Notes: a model not told the origin generated them from the letters alone. A DNA stretch of 64,000 nucleotides from Xylophilus sp042867185 (GCA_042867185.1 JBHZQV010000001.1:62001-126000); one strand, 5' to 3'; shown: positions 1 through 8,938, numbered from the stretch's first letter. Program-made: numbers and translations.

Positions 1-264
1 CTGGTCGAGGCGGCGCTCACCGTCCGCGAGTTCATGCCCGAGGTGAAGCGGCTGGTGTCGGTCTCGACCTTCTCCACGCCCAGCACCTGGGAGGTGGAAA
101 CCGACCGCGGCACGGCGCATTTCGTGCTGCGCTCCGAAGACGACCTGCGCCGCCTGCCCGACAACGGCCTGCTGATCGCCGACAAGCACGGCGTGCACTA
201 CCGGGTGCGCGACCGCTTCGCGCTCGACCGGGGCTCGCGCAAGCTGCTCGACCGGTTCCTGTAA
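1..264 (+). CDS. DUF1854 family protein (3' end only)
   Basis: The frame is open from base 1 and stops at 264, so only the last 87 residues are visible. They match the end of the small DUF1854 proteins of Burkholderiales, with conserved patterns VSTFSTPSTWEVETDRG and the terminal LLDRFL. From family knowledge, DUF1854 genes usually sit beside an ABC transporter linked to cyanophycin metabolism; that gene would lie upstream, outside the window. The first Met in view (base 34) is internal, because in-frame coding sequence precedes it. The biochemical role is not established. Assignment rests on remembered family patterns. Confidence 0.75.
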   Translation: MVEAALTVREFMPEVKRLVSVSTFSTPSTWEVETDRGTAHFVLRSEDDLRRLPDNGLLIADKHGVHYRVRDRFALDRGSRKLLDRFL

Positions 265-279
265 GCCATATTTCACGCC

Positions 280-333
280 AAAAGAGGCTGTGGCCGGCGT
301 GCAGCGCCGGCCGGCAGCTATCGTTTCAATAGC
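280..333 (+). repeat. Palindromic element copy A (intergenic)
   Basis: An A-rich start, then GGCCGGCG facing CGCCGGCC as a hairpin, then the 17-mer with arms GCTAT and ATAGC (317-333). It fills the gap between the DUF1854 gene and queC and belongs to the nine-copy family described in the findings. Confidence 0.85.
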
Positions 334-362
334 GCCACGGCGCTGATCCTCCCAGGCCCGCC

Positions 363-1088
363 ATGCAACGCTCCGCCCTCGTCCTGTTCTCCGGTGGCCA
401 GGATTCCGCCACCTGCCTCGCCTGGGCGCTGCAGCGCTACGAGCGGGTCGAGACCGTCGGCTTCGACTACGGCCAGCGCCACCGGGTGGAGCTCGATGCC
501 CGGCTGGAGGTGCTGCACGCGCTGCGCCACCAGTTTCCGCAATGGGCCACCCGGCTCGACGACGACCATCTGCTCGACGTGGGCGTGCTCGGCCAGGTCA
601 GCGAAACCTCGCTGACGCGGGACACCGCCTTCGAGATGGAAGCCAGCGGCCTGCCCAACACCTTCGTGCCCGGCCGCAACCTGCTGTTCTTGACGCTGGC
701 CGCCGCGCTGGCCTACCGGCGCGGCCACGATGTGCTGGTCACCGGTGTCTGCGAGACCGACTACTCCGGCTACCCTGATTGCCGCGACGACACGATGAAG
801 GCGATGCAGGTGGCCCTGTCGCTCGGCATGGACCGGCGCCTGGTGGTCGAGACGCCCCTGATGTGGATCGACAAGGCCGCCACCTGGGCGATGGCCGAGC
901 AACTGGGCGGCACCGCCTTCGTCGACCTGGTCGTCGAGCACAGCCACACCTGCTACCTGGGCGACCGCAGCCACCGCCACCCCTGGGGCTACGGCTGTGG
1001 CTCCTGCGCCGCCTGCGAGCTGCGGGCCCACGGCTGGGACCGCTACCGCGAGGCGGCGGAAGGCCGCAAAACACCCGGTCAAAAATAA
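363..1088 (+). CDS. queC: 7-cyano-7-deazaguanine synthase QueC
   Basis: QueC converts 7-carboxy-7-deazaguanine to preQ0 with ATP and ammonia, in the cytoplasmic queuosine pathway. The protein is 241 residues, normal for the family. The PP-loop ATP motif SGGQDS is at residues 10-15. The zinc site is visible as C197 and the cluster C212, C215, C218 near the C-terminus. ATG at 363 places the ATP motif at the usual distance from the N-terminus. No other que gene lies in the window. The gene follows palindromic copy A, and a TAA stop ends it in an AT-rich spacer. Confidence 0.95.
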   Translation: MQRSALVLFSGGQDSATCLAWALQRYERVETVGFDYGQRHRVELDARLEVLHALRHQFPQWATRLDDDHLLDVGVLGQVSETSLTRDTAFEMEASGLPNTFVPGRNLLFLTLAAALAYRRGHDVLVTGVCETDYSGYPDCRDDTMKAMQVALSLGMDRRLVVETPLMWIDKAATWAMAEQLGGTAFVDLVVEHSHTCYLGDRSHRHPWGYGCGSCAACELRAHGWDRYREAAEGRKTPGQK

Positions 1089-1179
1089 TTCAGAAAAGCC
1101 TCAAGATTTCCAAAAGGCGGCCGAAGACACCGATACGGCCGGTCCAACCCTGGCCACCCGTCCTTCGCCGGAGCACGCC

Positions 1180-1677
1180 ATGATGCAGATCCCACCCGTT
1201 GATCCGACCCTCTACCGCCCGCAGGCGACAGCCGCGATCGGCGGCAACCTTGCCGCGAGCAGCGGTGCCGCATCGTCCGCCCAGGTCGCCGGCGAAGGCT
1301 CGGTGCGGGCGGGCGTCACCCAGGCCACCGCCACGGCCAAGGCGCAGGATTTCGTCGGCGCGCCGCAGGGCGCTCGCAGCCCCGACAACACCCCCTCGTC
1401 GGCCGCCGAAACCCCCAACCGCGACTGGACCACCGTCCGCCAGAAGGAAACCGTCAAGGAGCCGGAGGAGCCGCCGAAGGAGCCGATCAGCAAGCTGCTG
1501 ATGGACCAACTGCAGTCACTCTGGCGCGCCAGCTCGTCGATGGTCGATCTGGCCGAAGAGCAGCAGCGCCTGGCGCAGAAGGCGCTGGCTTCGGGCCAGG
1601 CGAGCGACCTGAACGCGCCGGTCGTCTATTCGGATCCGAGCAAGGTCAAGCGCTCAACCCCCTCGGCTGCGGCCTGA
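1180..1677 (+). CDS. Hypothetical protein, 165 aa
   Basis: Not recognised. The ATG at 1180 is directly followed by a second ATG; both are in frame, and upstream in-frame codons overlap the queC tail in another frame, so a start here is most likely. The first ~110 residues are rich in Ala, Gly, Pro and Thr and look disordered, with a charged KE/EPP stretch. Residues ~105-145 form a probable amphipathic helix (around ISKLLMDQLQSLWRASS), and the end is again Ser/Pro rich. There is no signal peptide or membrane segment. High GC at third codon positions supports coding. Function unknown; the helix suggests a small interaction domain (speculative). Confidence 0.6.
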   Translation: MMQIPPVDPTLYRPQATAAIGGNLAASSGAASSAQVAGEGSVRAGVTQATATAKAQDFVGAPQGARSPDNTPSSAAETPNRDWTTVRQKETVKEPEEPPKEPISKLLMDQLQSLWRASSSMVDLAEEQQRLAQKALASGQASDLNAPVVYSDPSKVKRSTPSAAA

Positions 1678-2036
1678 AAACCGGCGGCAGGCACCGAGCC
1701 CTGCATGTCGAGGCGCCGCAGCCCGGCGTCTTTTGCCCCCTGTCGGCGCATGGGCCGACGCGAGAGCCTGCGTCCGGCGCGCGCATGACGGCAAAGAAAA
1801 ACCTCGATCTTTTTGACCCAGGCGGCCTGGTTTCGTAACGACTCGATTGAAGGCGTATCGAAATCCGCATGTTATTCCCCTGGATATTGGCGGTATGTTT
1901 CATTGGCATAGCTGACCGCTTAGCCCGATCCGGGTGGCTCCTAAACTACACTAGCGCTTTCGGCTGGGTTTCATCGATGCGTCAACCCCTCTAAAAGCGT
2001 ATTCCAATGAATATTGCAGTATGAAAGGGATGCAGC
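1678..2036. other. 359-bp AT-richer non-coding stretch before an oxygenase gene
   Basis: No plausible coding frame lies here. From about 1790 the GC content falls well below its surroundings, which suits a promoter region or imported DNA. A possible sigma-70 site is TTGACC (from ~1813), then 17 bases, then TAACGA; this is weak. The oxygenase start at 2037 has a purine-rich ribosome site (AAAGGGA) upstream. Confidence 0.4.
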
Positions 2037-3083
2037 ATGCGCGATACCCCGTCCGAAAGTCCCCATGTCAGGTACTACCCTGGCGACCCCCGAATACCGA
2101 TCGTCAATCTGGCGTCCTTCGGCAAACGGGACGGACTTGAGAAGCGAAATCTCGCGCACGCGCTCGGCTCCGTCTGCCGGAAACGCGGCTTTTTCTATAT
2201 CGAGAACCACGGCATTTCCGAGGATATTCTGCGGGACGCCCAGGCGATGGTGCGGGCGTTCTTCGATCTGCCGCTGGCCGACAAGATGGCGATCGATATC
2301 TCCCGGTCCCCGGTTCACCGCGGCTACGTGCCGGCCGGCGGCGAAACCGCCTACGGCGGCGCGATCGCGGATCTGAAGGAAGCGTTCGACATGGCCCTGG
2401 AACTGGAGCCCGGCGACCCCGACGTACGGTCCGGCAAGTCCTTCCACGGCCCCAACGTCTGGCCTGCCGCACTGCCGCAGATGCGTCCCGCCCTGTCGGC
2501 GCTCTACCAGGAATGGCTGACGATGTGCGGCGACATCGCCGAGCTGCTGGCGATCGCGCTGGGCCTGCCGAACATCTACTTCGCCCAGCGGACCCTGAAG
2601 CCGCTGGCACAGTTGCGGGCTGCCCGCTATCCGCAACAGCCGTCCGGCGACAGGTCGGGTGCCGTCGGCTGCGGCGACCACACCGACTACGGCATCGTCT
2701 CTGTCATCTGGCAGATCGACGCGGAAGGCCTGGAAGTCCGCGACCCGTCGGGACAGTGGATTCGCGCACCTCGGATCCCGAATACCTTCACCTGCCTGCT
2801 GGGGAACGTGACCGGCATATGGACCAACGATTATTGGCGTGCCACGCCCCACCGCGTCGTGAATGTCTCGGGTGGAACACGACATTCGCTCAATTTCTTT
2901 TTCGACCCCGATTACGACTGCGTGGTGCAGCCGCTGGCCCGATTCGTCTCGGCCAGAAAGCCGGCACGCTATGCGCCCATCACCATGGGTGCCCATCTCG
3001 AGCGGAACTTCGACGGTGTTTTCGAATACCGAAAGAGCACGTCTCCCGCTGCCGATAAAGGCACTCCCAACCTGGTGGGATAA
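2037..3083 (+). CDS. Isopenicillin N synthase-like 2OG-Fe(II) dioxygenase
   Basis: A non-haem iron, probably 2-oxoglutarate-dependent oxygenase of the DIOX_N / 2OG-FeII_Oxy fold, 348 residues, cytosolic. The N-terminal DIOX_N region (RGFFYIENHG, residues 50-59) and the catalytic core are intact. The iron ligands are H215 and D217 (CGDHTDYG) and H272 (TPHRVV), and R282/S284 (TRHS) would bind the co-substrate carboxylate. The family includes plant-type hormone oxygenases, ethylene-forming enzyme and many secondary-metabolism enzymes, so the substrate cannot be named. The gene ends five bases before a flavin oxidase gene, and both probably act on one substrate. Confidence 0.85.
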   Translation: MRDTPSESPHVRYYPGDPRIPIVNLASFGKRDGLEKRNLAHALGSVCRKRGFFYIENHGISEDILRDAQAMVRAFFDLPLADKMAIDISRSPVHRGYVPAGGETAYGGAIADLKEAFDMALELEPGDPDVRSGKSFHGPNVWPAALPQMRPALSALYQEWLTMCGDIAELLAIALGLPNIYFAQRTLKPLAQLRAARYPQQPSGDRSGAVGCGDHTDYGIVSVIWQIDAEGLEVRDPSGQWIRAPRIPNTFTCLLGNVTGIWTNDYWRATPHRVVNVSGGTRHSLNFFFDPDYDCVVQPLARFVSARKPARYAPITMGAHLERNFDGVFEYRKSTSPAADKGTPNLVG

Positions 3084-3088
3084 GCATC

Positions 3089-4540
3089 ATGAAAAACATT
3101 GTGGTAGTGGGTGGAGGCGTGCTCGGCCTCGCGATCGCGCTGGAACTGGGCGATACCGATACGGAGGTCGTCCACGTGTATCCCCGCAGTGGCGATTCCG
3201 ATTCGGCGTCGCGGGCCGCGGGTGCCATGCTGGGAGCCTTCGGGGAAATGTCGGCGGACGACGGTCCCGACGAAATGGAAGAGTTCGGATTCCGTCTCGC
3301 GGCACAGCGCTATTACCCGCAGTGGCTGGCGCGGCTGCACGAGCGCTCGGGTGTGGCGGTGTCGCAGGTCGAGGGCACGGTCATCATCGCCAACAACCAG
3401 GGTGCACGCGACCGGGACGCGATTCGGCGGATGCATCGGGAAGCCGCGGCGCAAGGTGAGCCGGCCGAATGGATCGAGCCTTCCGACGTGCCCGGCCTCA
3501 AACCCAGCCCGGTCCATGCGCCGGCGCTATGCCTCTACCTGAAGAACGAGCATGCGCTGGACGCCGGTGGCCTGCTCGACGCGATGGTGCAGGCGCTGAC
3601 GGGGCGCAAGCACTACCGGCACCTCGACACGGCGGTGGTGACGGCCGCCCCCGAGGGCGCGGCCTGGACCGTCACGCTCGCCGATGGCCAAACCGTCGCG
3701 GCGGATGCGGTGGTGCTGGCGAACGGTGCACGCTCGCTCGACTGCTTGCACCCTTCGCTGGTGGACGCGGCGGGTCTGCCGGGCCTGAGCTTCGGCAAGG
3801 GCGTGTCCTGCATCGTCAGCGGCGCTCCGCCGGTGGCCCACACGATCCGCACGCCCAACCGCACCTTCGCCTGCGGCATCCACGTGGTGCCGAGGTCCGT
3901 GCGCGGCGACCTCTACATCGGCGCCACCAATTTCCAGGGCACCGATCAGGCGGCGGAACGCAAGGTGCAACCGGGCGAGTTGCATGTGCTGTTCGACGAG
4001 TCGATTCACCAGATCAACACCGACATCCGCACCAGCCGTATCGAGCAGATCCGCGTCGGCTTCCGCCCGATCGCCGCGTTCAAGCGGCCGCTGGTGGGCA
4101 AGACAGGGGTCCGCCACCTCTACATCGCCACCGGGACCTACCGCAACGGTGTGTTGATGGCACCGCTGGTCGCGGGCATGGTCGCCGCCGAGATGGGTGT
4201 GCGCACGATGCCCTATCCGGGCAACCCTTTCACCGTGGCAGCCCCCGAAAACAGGACCGGCTGGGCTATCGACCGGCTGCTCGACACGGGGGTGCGCGAC
4301 CTGGTGGCTTTCCTGCAGGAGCCGCGCAGTGCGCTGCCGTACAACCGGGCGCAGGAGCTCGAGGTGTGCCTGCGCGGTCTGCTGCAAGCCGCCGTGCGCA
4401 ACGACGCCAGCGGCGATCCGCTGCACGCGGTGATCCAGGCGCGCCTGCGGGACGCGCCTTTCAACGAGACGGTGCACAAGCTGTTCTACGAGATCGGTGC
4501 GGCCGGGCGCCGGCCCGCGGCCGAAACCGCCGACGCCTGA
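3089..4540 (+). CDS. FAD-dependent amine/amino-acid oxidase (DAO family)
   Basis: A DAO-family flavoprotein related to glycine/D-amino-acid oxidases, expected to oxidise a C-N bond to an imine. The Rossmann FAD motif VVGGGVLGLAIALEL is at the extreme N-terminus, and a GTYRNGVLMAP motif near residue 350 resembles the C-terminal FAD-binding segment of ThiO-type enzymes. At 483 residues it is ~100 longer than typical ThiO; the extra part (about 385-483) is helical and I do not recognise it. It starts five bases after the oxygenase stop, so the two are an operon. No thi or amino-acid genes are adjacent, which argues against a thiamine role. Substrate unknown. Confidence 0.8.
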   Translation: MKNIVVVGGGVLGLAIALELGDTDTEVVHVYPRSGDSDSASRAAGAMLGAFGEMSADDGPDEMEEFGFRLAAQRYYPQWLARLHERSGVAVSQVEGTVIIANNQGARDRDAIRRMHREAAAQGEPAEWIEPSDVPGLKPSPVHAPALCLYLKNEHALDAGGLLDAMVQALTGRKHYRHLDTAVVTAAPEGAAWTVTLADGQTVAADAVVLANGARSLDCLHPSLVDAAGLPGLSFGKGVSCIVSGAPPVAHTIRTPNRTFACGIHVVPRSVRGDLYIGATNFQGTDQAAERKVQPGELHVLFDESIHQINTDIRTSRIEQIRVGFRPIAAFKRPLVGKTGVRHLYIATGTYRNGVLMAPLVAGMVAAEMGVRTMPYPGNPFTVAAPENRTGWAIDRLLDTGVRDLVAFLQEPRSALPYNRAQELEVCLRGLLQAAVRNDASGDPLHAVIQARLRDAPFNETVHKLFYEIGAAGRRPAAETADA

Positions 4541-4589
4541 AGACCGCATCGCGACAGCGCCGGCGGTGCGGCGTCCGGTGGCTGGACGC

Positions 4590-5096
4590 CTACCAGCCTT
4601 TCCTGGCGTCTTCCGCGGGAGAAGGTCCGGTCGGCCGCACCGGCGCCGTCGCGGCCGGGGCCGGGGCCGCATCTTGGCTGGCAGGCGCTGCCTCGCCCGC
4701 GGCAGGCGCCTGCCGCGCCCGGTCCCGCTCGGCCCGGTGCTTCTGGGCGAAGACCCGGATCTCCTCGAAGCTCACCTTGCCGTCGCGGTTGGTATCGGCC
4801 GCGTCGAAGTTGTCGCGCAGCCGCGGGAACAGCGCCACCTCGGACTTGGTGAGGAAGCCGTCGCCGTCGGTGTCGAGCCACTTGAACTGCCTGGCGGCCA
4901 GCACCTCGCCCTTGGTGCCTTCGGTGGCCGCCTTCTCGGGCGTGGTGGCGGTCAGCGGCGCGGCCTGCCGGGGCTGGGCGCCGCCGGTCTGCGCGGCGGC
5001 GGTGCCGGCGAAGGCCAGGGTGGCCAGCAGGGCGGCCAGGGCGTTGGCGCGGTGAGGGCGGGCAGGGCGGGCGGGGGCGGAGAAAGGCATGGACAT
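4590..5096 (-). CDS. Secreted EF-hand calcium-binding protein
   Basis: A 168-residue protein with a typical Sec signal peptide (hydrophobic LAALLATLAFAGTAAAQ ending near residue 36), so periplasmic or exported. Two canonical EF-hand loops follow: DTDGDGFLTKSE and DTNRDGKVSFEE, separated by about 25 residues, as in a paired EF-hand. The C-terminal ~50 residues are Ala/Pro rich. The ATG at 5096 is preferred because it immediately precedes the signal peptide; the longer open frame upstream has no signal-like features. It converges with the oxidase gene. Small EF-hand proteins of this kind are common in Burkholderiales; the partner is unknown. Confidence 0.85.
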   Translation of the reverse strand: MSMPFSAPARPARPHRANALAALLATLAFAGTAAAQTGGAQPRQAAPLTATTPEKAATEGTKGEVLAARQFKWLDTDGDGFLTKSEVALFPRLRDNFDAADTNRDGKVSFEEIRVFAQKHRAERDRARQAPAAGEAAPASQDAAPAPAATAPVRPTGPSPAEDARKGW

Positions 5097-5237
5097 GAAG
5101 CTGTGAAGTCGAAGGCGGCTGCGGCGGGGCCGGGCCGGGGTGGCCGGATGGTGGCACGGATGCCGGGCGTGCCAGGTAACGCGGCTGCAAAGCTCGTCGT
5201 CTTTGGCAAGCGGGCCCAGACGACCATCCCGCTGGAT

Positions 5238-5292
5238 GCTACCGAATCGATAGCTGTATGTCCGCTTCCTGCGCAGGCTGCAGCCGGTTTTC
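5238..5292 (-). repeat. Palindromic element copy B (intergenic)
   Basis: The 17-mer at 5238-5254 has arms GCTAC and ATAGC, followed by a divergent GC-rich hairpin (CTGCGCAGGCTGCAG) and TTTTC. It lies between the EF-hand gene and the nucleotidase gene. Confidence 0.75.
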
Positions 5293-5331
5293 AATTTCGA
5301 AACGGCAGATCGGGGCCGATCCGCCTGCGGT

Positions 5332-6309
5332 TCAGCTGCCGGCCGGCGGCAGCGGCGGCGTGGCGGCGGTTTCCACCGGCAGGGCGGGCGGCGCGGCCGG
5401 CAGCCGGTTGGAGACGCCGAAGCTCACATGCCCCGCCGGCACGTGCCGCGCGGCCGAGTTGACGTGGCCGGTCTGGTCGTCGAAGAAGAAATCGGGCTCG
5501 AACTCGCGCAGGAACGCGCCCTTCTCCAGGCCGCCGAGGAACATCGCCTCGTCCACCGCGATGTTCCAGCTCATCAGGGTGCGGATCGCCCGCTCGTGGG
5601 CCGGGGCGCTGCGGGCGGTGACCAGGGCGGTGCGCAGCCGCATGCCGCCGGCGATCGCCAAATCGCTGGCCTGCTGCAGCCTGTGCAGGGCGCTCAGCAG
5701 CGGCTTGAAGGGCCCGTCGGGCAGGGGCTGGGCGGCCTTGCTGGTCTCGTGGCGCTGGAACGCGGCCAGGCCCTTCTTCTGGTAGACCCGCTCGGCCTCG
5801 TCCGAGAACAGCACCGCGTCGCCGTCGAAGGCGATCCGCACCTCGTCCGGGTAGGTGGCGCCGGCCTGCACCGATTCGGTCAGCACCCGCGCCGCCGGGA
5901 AACCCAGGTTCAGCGCGGCCCGCACGTCCTCCTCGTTGGCCGAGAGGAACAGGTGCGCGCCCAGCGGCCGCAGGTAGCGGAACGGGTCGCGCCCCTGGGT
6001 GAACACCCCGCGCTCCAGCGGCACCTTGGCCGCCTCGCCCGAGCGGAAGATGCGCATGCCGCTCACCGGGTCGTTGCGCGACAGCATCACCACCTCCACC
6101 CGCTGCACGCCCGGCGTGTTGAACGCCATCAGCTTCTTGACCAGCGAGAACGCCACCCCCGGCTTGGCCGGCACGTCGAGCCGGTCCAGCTGCAGCTGCA
6201 TGTACGGCCCCGGATCGCGCGGATCGAACTGCCGGTTCTCTTCCTCGAAATCGAACAGCGCCCGCGACGAGATCGCGACCACCAGCTTGTCCTCCAGCGT
6301 CACCGGCAT
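5332..6309 (-). CDS. 5'-nucleotidase, cytosolic cN-I type
   Basis: A 325-residue member of the bacterial 5'-nucleotidase family related to eukaryotic cytosolic 5'-nucleotidase I (PF06189). It is expected to dephosphorylate nucleoside monophosphates in the cytosol. The haloacid-dehalogenase-like motif FDGDAVLFSDE is at residues 161-171, with the aspartates as nucleophile and acid/base. A second conserved block, EFEPDFFFDDQTGHV, is near residue 285. No signal peptide. The start at 6309 (MPVTLEDKLVVAIS) matches the family N-terminus; longer frames run into repeat copy C. The last ~30 residues are Pro/Ala rich and probably dispensable. Physiological substrate not deducible. Confidence 0.85.
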   Translation of the reverse strand: MPVTLEDKLVVAISSRALFDFEEENRQFDPRDPGPYMQLQLDRLDVPAKPGVAFSLVKKLMAFNTPGVQRVEVVMLSRNDPVSGMRIFRSGEAAKVPLERGVFTQGRDPFRYLRPLGAHLFLSANEEDVRAALNLGFPAARVLTESVQAGATYPDEVRIAFDGDAVLFSDEAERVYQKKGLAAFQRHETSKAAQPLPDGPFKPLLSALHRLQQASDLAIAGGMRLRTALVTARSAPAHERAIRTLMSWNIAVDEAMFLGGLEKGAFLREFEPDFFFDDQTGHVNSAARHVPAGHVSFGVSNRLPAAPPALPVETAATPPLPPAGS

Positions 6310-6342
6310 AAGAACCCCGTTATGGCCGGACCTCGATCCGGC

Positions 6343-6396
6343 GCTACCATTTCCATAGCTGCGGGCCGGCGCAAGACGCCGGCTCCAGCCACTTTC
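6343..6396 (-). repeat. Palindromic element copy C (intergenic)
   Basis: The 17-mer GCTACCATTTCCATAGC is at 6343-6359, followed by the perfect hairpin GCCGGCG / CGCCGGC and CAGCCACTTTC. It lies in the upstream region of the nucleotidase gene. Confidence 0.85.
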
Positions 6397-6449
6397 GATC
6401 CAGAACCCACCACCCCACACCCACTACCCCCCGCACCCTTGCACTCCCA

Positions 6450-6534
6450 GGGACACCCTGGATCCGGCTCCGCCGGTCCAGCGGTGTCGCCCCCTCACAG
6501 GGGGGAGGCGTAGCGGAGCGCAGCCTGGGGGTCG
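6450..6534 (-). repeat. 90-bp intergenic repeat copy R1
   Basis: In minus orientation: GGATCCGGCTCCGCCGG, then a CCCCCT...AGGGGG hairpin, then CAGCCTGGGGG. It lies downstream of gspF. It is the same family as copies R2-R7; the G/C stem could act as a transcription terminator. Confidence 0.85.
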
Positions 6535-6560
6535 TCTGCGCAGCAGACGTACTCGATTTT

Positions 6561-7781
6561 TTAGCGCACGAATTGGTTCAACTGGATGATCGGCATCAGC
6601 ACCGCCAGCACGATCAGCATCACCACCAGGCCCATCGCCACGATCAGCAGCGGCTCCAGCAAGGTGGCGAGCGACACGGCGCGGCGCTGCACCTCGGTCG
6701 AGAGCTGCACCGCGGCGCGCTGCAGCATCAGCGGCAGCTGGCCCGTCTGCTCGCCCAGCCGGGCGAACATCGCGACCAGGCCGGGAAAGCGTTTTTTCTG
6801 CGCCATGGCCGAGGCCAGCGGCGCGCCTTCGCGCACCAGCACCAGCGCGTCGAGCGCGTCGGCCCGCATGGCGGTGTTGTGCAGCGTCTCGGCCGCGGCT
6901 TGCAGGGCGCGCAGGATCGGCACGCCGGCGGCGGCCAGCATCGCCAGGGTGCTGGCGAAGCGGGCCGCGTTGTAGCCGCGGGCCAGCCGGCCCACCAGCG
7001 GCAGGGTGAGCCAGGCCGCATCGAGCCGGCGGCGCAGCGCCGGGTTGGCGTAGGCGGCGCGGCCGGCGAAGGCCAGCACCACCACCGCGACCAGCATCGC
7101 CCAGCCGTAGTTGCGCACGACATCGCTCACCGCCAGCATCGCGACGGTCAAAAAGGGCAGGGCGCGCTTGGTGCCGGCGAAAACGCTGGCCACCTGCGGC
7201 ACCACGTAGCCCACCAGGAACAGCACGATGACGATCGCCACCACCGTCACGATCGCCGGGTACAGCGCCGCGCCCAGCAGCTTGGCCTTGAGCGCCTGGC
7301 GCTCTTCCAGGTCGTCGGCCAGCCGGTCGAGCACCAGGCCCAGGTTGCCGGACTGCTCGCCGGCGCCGATCACCGCGATGAAGATCGGCGAGAACTCCCG
7401 GCCGTGCTGGCCGAGCGCCTGGGCGAAGCTGGCACCGGCATTGACCTCGGCCCGCAGCGCGGCGACCAGGTGGCGTTGGCGGTCGTCCTCGGCTTCGTCC
7501 GACAGCGCGGTGAGCGCGCGCTCCAGCGGCAGGCCGGAGCCGACCAGGCCGGCCAGCTGGCGCGTCCAGATCGACAGGCCGGTGGAGTTGAAGACCCGGC
7601 GCACGAAGAAGCCGCCGGTATCGCGGCTGCCGCCGCTGCCGGTCGCCACCGGCTCCACCAGCAGGGGCACCAGCGCCTGGGCCCGCAGCAGGCTGCGGGC
7701 CGCGCGGGCGGTGTCGGCCTCCATCACGCCCTTGCGCGACTGGCCTTGGGCATCGAGGGCTTCAAACGAATAGGCTGGCAT
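6561..7781 (-). CDS. gspF: Type II secretion inner-membrane platform protein GspF
   Basis: GspF is the polytopic inner-membrane platform protein of the type II secretion system and couples the GspE ATPase to pseudopilus assembly. The 406 residues begin MPAYSFEALDAQGQ, the classic GspF start. Two T2SF domains are visible (~70-195 and ~270-395), each followed by hydrophobic helices (for example YPAIVTVVAIVIVLFLVGYV and LLIVAMGLVVMLIVLAVLMP). Length and motifs are normal. It is unusually separated from gspE (stop at 12729) by about 5 kb of unrelated genes, so it must be made from its own transcript or by long read-through. Confidence 0.95.
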   Translation of the reverse strand: MPAYSFEALDAQGQSRKGVMEADTARAARSLLRAQALVPLLVEPVATGSGGSRDTGGFFVRRVFNSTGLSIWTRQLAGLVGSGLPLERALTALSDEAEDDRQRHLVAALRAEVNAGASFAQALGQHGREFSPIFIAVIGAGEQSGNLGLVLDRLADDLEERQALKAKLLGAALYPAIVTVVAIVIVLFLVGYVVPQVASVFAGTKRALPFLTVAMLAVSDVVRNYGWAMLVAVVVLAFAGRAAYANPALRRRLDAAWLTLPLVGRLARGYNAARFASTLAMLAAAGVPILRALQAAAETLHNTAMRADALDALVLVREGAPLASAMAQKKRFPGLVAMFARLGEQTGQLPLMLQRAAVQLSTEVQRRAVSLATLLEPLLIVAMGLVVMLIVLAVLMPIIQLNQFVR

Positions 7782-7889
7782 GGCGGGGATGGTAGCGCCG
7801 AAGCATGGCGCGTCCGCTCTGGCGGCGGCCCGTCCCGCGCGCCTGGGTCAGCGCGTTGGCGAATGTCCCGCCCGCCGGGCGGGGCCGCG

Positions 7890-8909
7890 TCACTCCGAAT
7901 GGATGTTGTTGGCCTTCACCACGTCGCCCCAGAGCTTGTACTGCGAACGGGTCAGGGTATCGAGCTGCTCGGGCGTGCCGCCGCCGGGCTCGTCGGCGCG
8001 GTCCTTGATGCCCTTGATCACCGCCGGGTCCTTCATCGCGACGTTGATCGCGGCGTTGGCCTTCTTGACCACGTCGGCCGGCAGGCCGGGCGGGCCGTAC
8101 AGGCCGATGAAGGAGATGATCTCGAAATCCTTCACGCCGGCTTCGGCGCCGGTGGGCACGTCGGGCAGGGTTTCGACCCGCTTGGCGCTGGTCACCAGGA
8201 TCGGGCGCACCTGGCCCGACTTGATGTAGGGCGCGAAGACCGAGGTGGCGTCGAACATCGCGTCGATGCGGCCGGCCATCACGTCGACCACCGCGGGGGC
8301 GCTGCCCTTGTACGGCACATGGTTCATCACCGCGCCGCCCAGGCGGTCGCGCAGCAGTTCGGTGGCCACGTGGACCAGCGAGCCGGCGCCGGGCGTGGCG
8401 TAGTCGATGCCCTTGCCGTCCTTGGCCTTGCTTTTGACCAGCTCGACGAACTGGGCGAAGGTCTTCACCGGCGACGAGGCCGGCACGACCAGCACCAGCG
8501 GCGACTGCAGCAGCACGCCGATGGGGGTGAACTTCTGCGGATCTGCGATGCCCAGCTTGGGGAACACGTGGGGCGTCACCGTCATCGAGCCGTTGCCCAC
8601 CAGCAGGCGGTAGCCGTCGGGCGCGGCGCGCATGACCTCGACCGAGGCGATGTTGCCGTTCACGCCGCCCTTGTTCTCGATGACGATGCCCTGGCCCAGC
8701 GTGGCGCCGAGGCTGTTGCTGACCACACGGGCGGCGAAGTCGGTCTGGCCGCCGGGCGGGAAGCCCACCATCAGCGAGACCGGCTTGGTCGGCCAGGCGG
8801 CGCCTTGCGCGAAGGCTGGAGCGGCCATGCCGTGCAGGCCGAGCGAGAGGGCGCCGAGAAGCGCCATGCGGCGGATCGCATCGGCGCGGGTGTTGAGAGT
8901 GAATGCCAC
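7890..8909 (-). CDS. Bug/TctC-type periplasmic solute-binding protein
   Basis: A 339-residue binding protein of the tripartite tricarboxylate transporter (Bug) family, periplasmic, binding small carboxylates. There is a signal peptide of about 36 residues ending AFAQ. Family patterns WPTKPVSLMVGFPPGG and PDGYRLLVGNG are present. The start is the GTG at 8909 with AGGAG eight bases upstream; no ATG fits. No TctA/TctB membrane genes are present, so it is an orphan receptor like most Bug proteins. It follows uxuA on the same strand after 44 bases, separated by a run of ten G. Position suggests a sugar-acid ligand; this is inference. Confidence 0.9.
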   Translation of the reverse strand: MAFTLNTRADAIRRMALLGALSLGLHGMAAPAFAQGAAWPTKPVSLMVGFPPGGQTDFAARVVSNSLGATLGQGIVIENKGGVNGNIASVEVMRAAPDGYRLLVGNGSMTVTPHVFPKLGIADPQKFTPIGVLLQSPLVLVVPASSPVKTFAQFVELVKSKAKDGKGIDYATPGAGSLVHVATELLRDRLGGAVMNHVPYKGSAPAVVDVMAGRIDAMFDATSVFAPYIKSGQVRPILVTSAKRVETLPDVPTGAEAGVKDFEIISFIGLYGPPGLPADVVKKANAAINVAMKDPAVIKGIKDRADEPGGGTPEQLDTLTRSQYKLWGDVVKANNIHSE

Positions 8910-8938
8910 GGTGGTGTCTCCTGTTGAGGTTTTGTGTC

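Noticed and set aside
318..1082. Long minus-strand open frame opposite queC
   Set aside because: A typical GC-rich antisense shadow; queC carries all family motifs on the plus strand.
6573..8927. A 784-residue plus-strand open frame opposite gspF and the Bug gene
   Set aside because: Its translation is His/Gln/Arg-rich with no domain, while the minus strand encodes two recognisable proteins.
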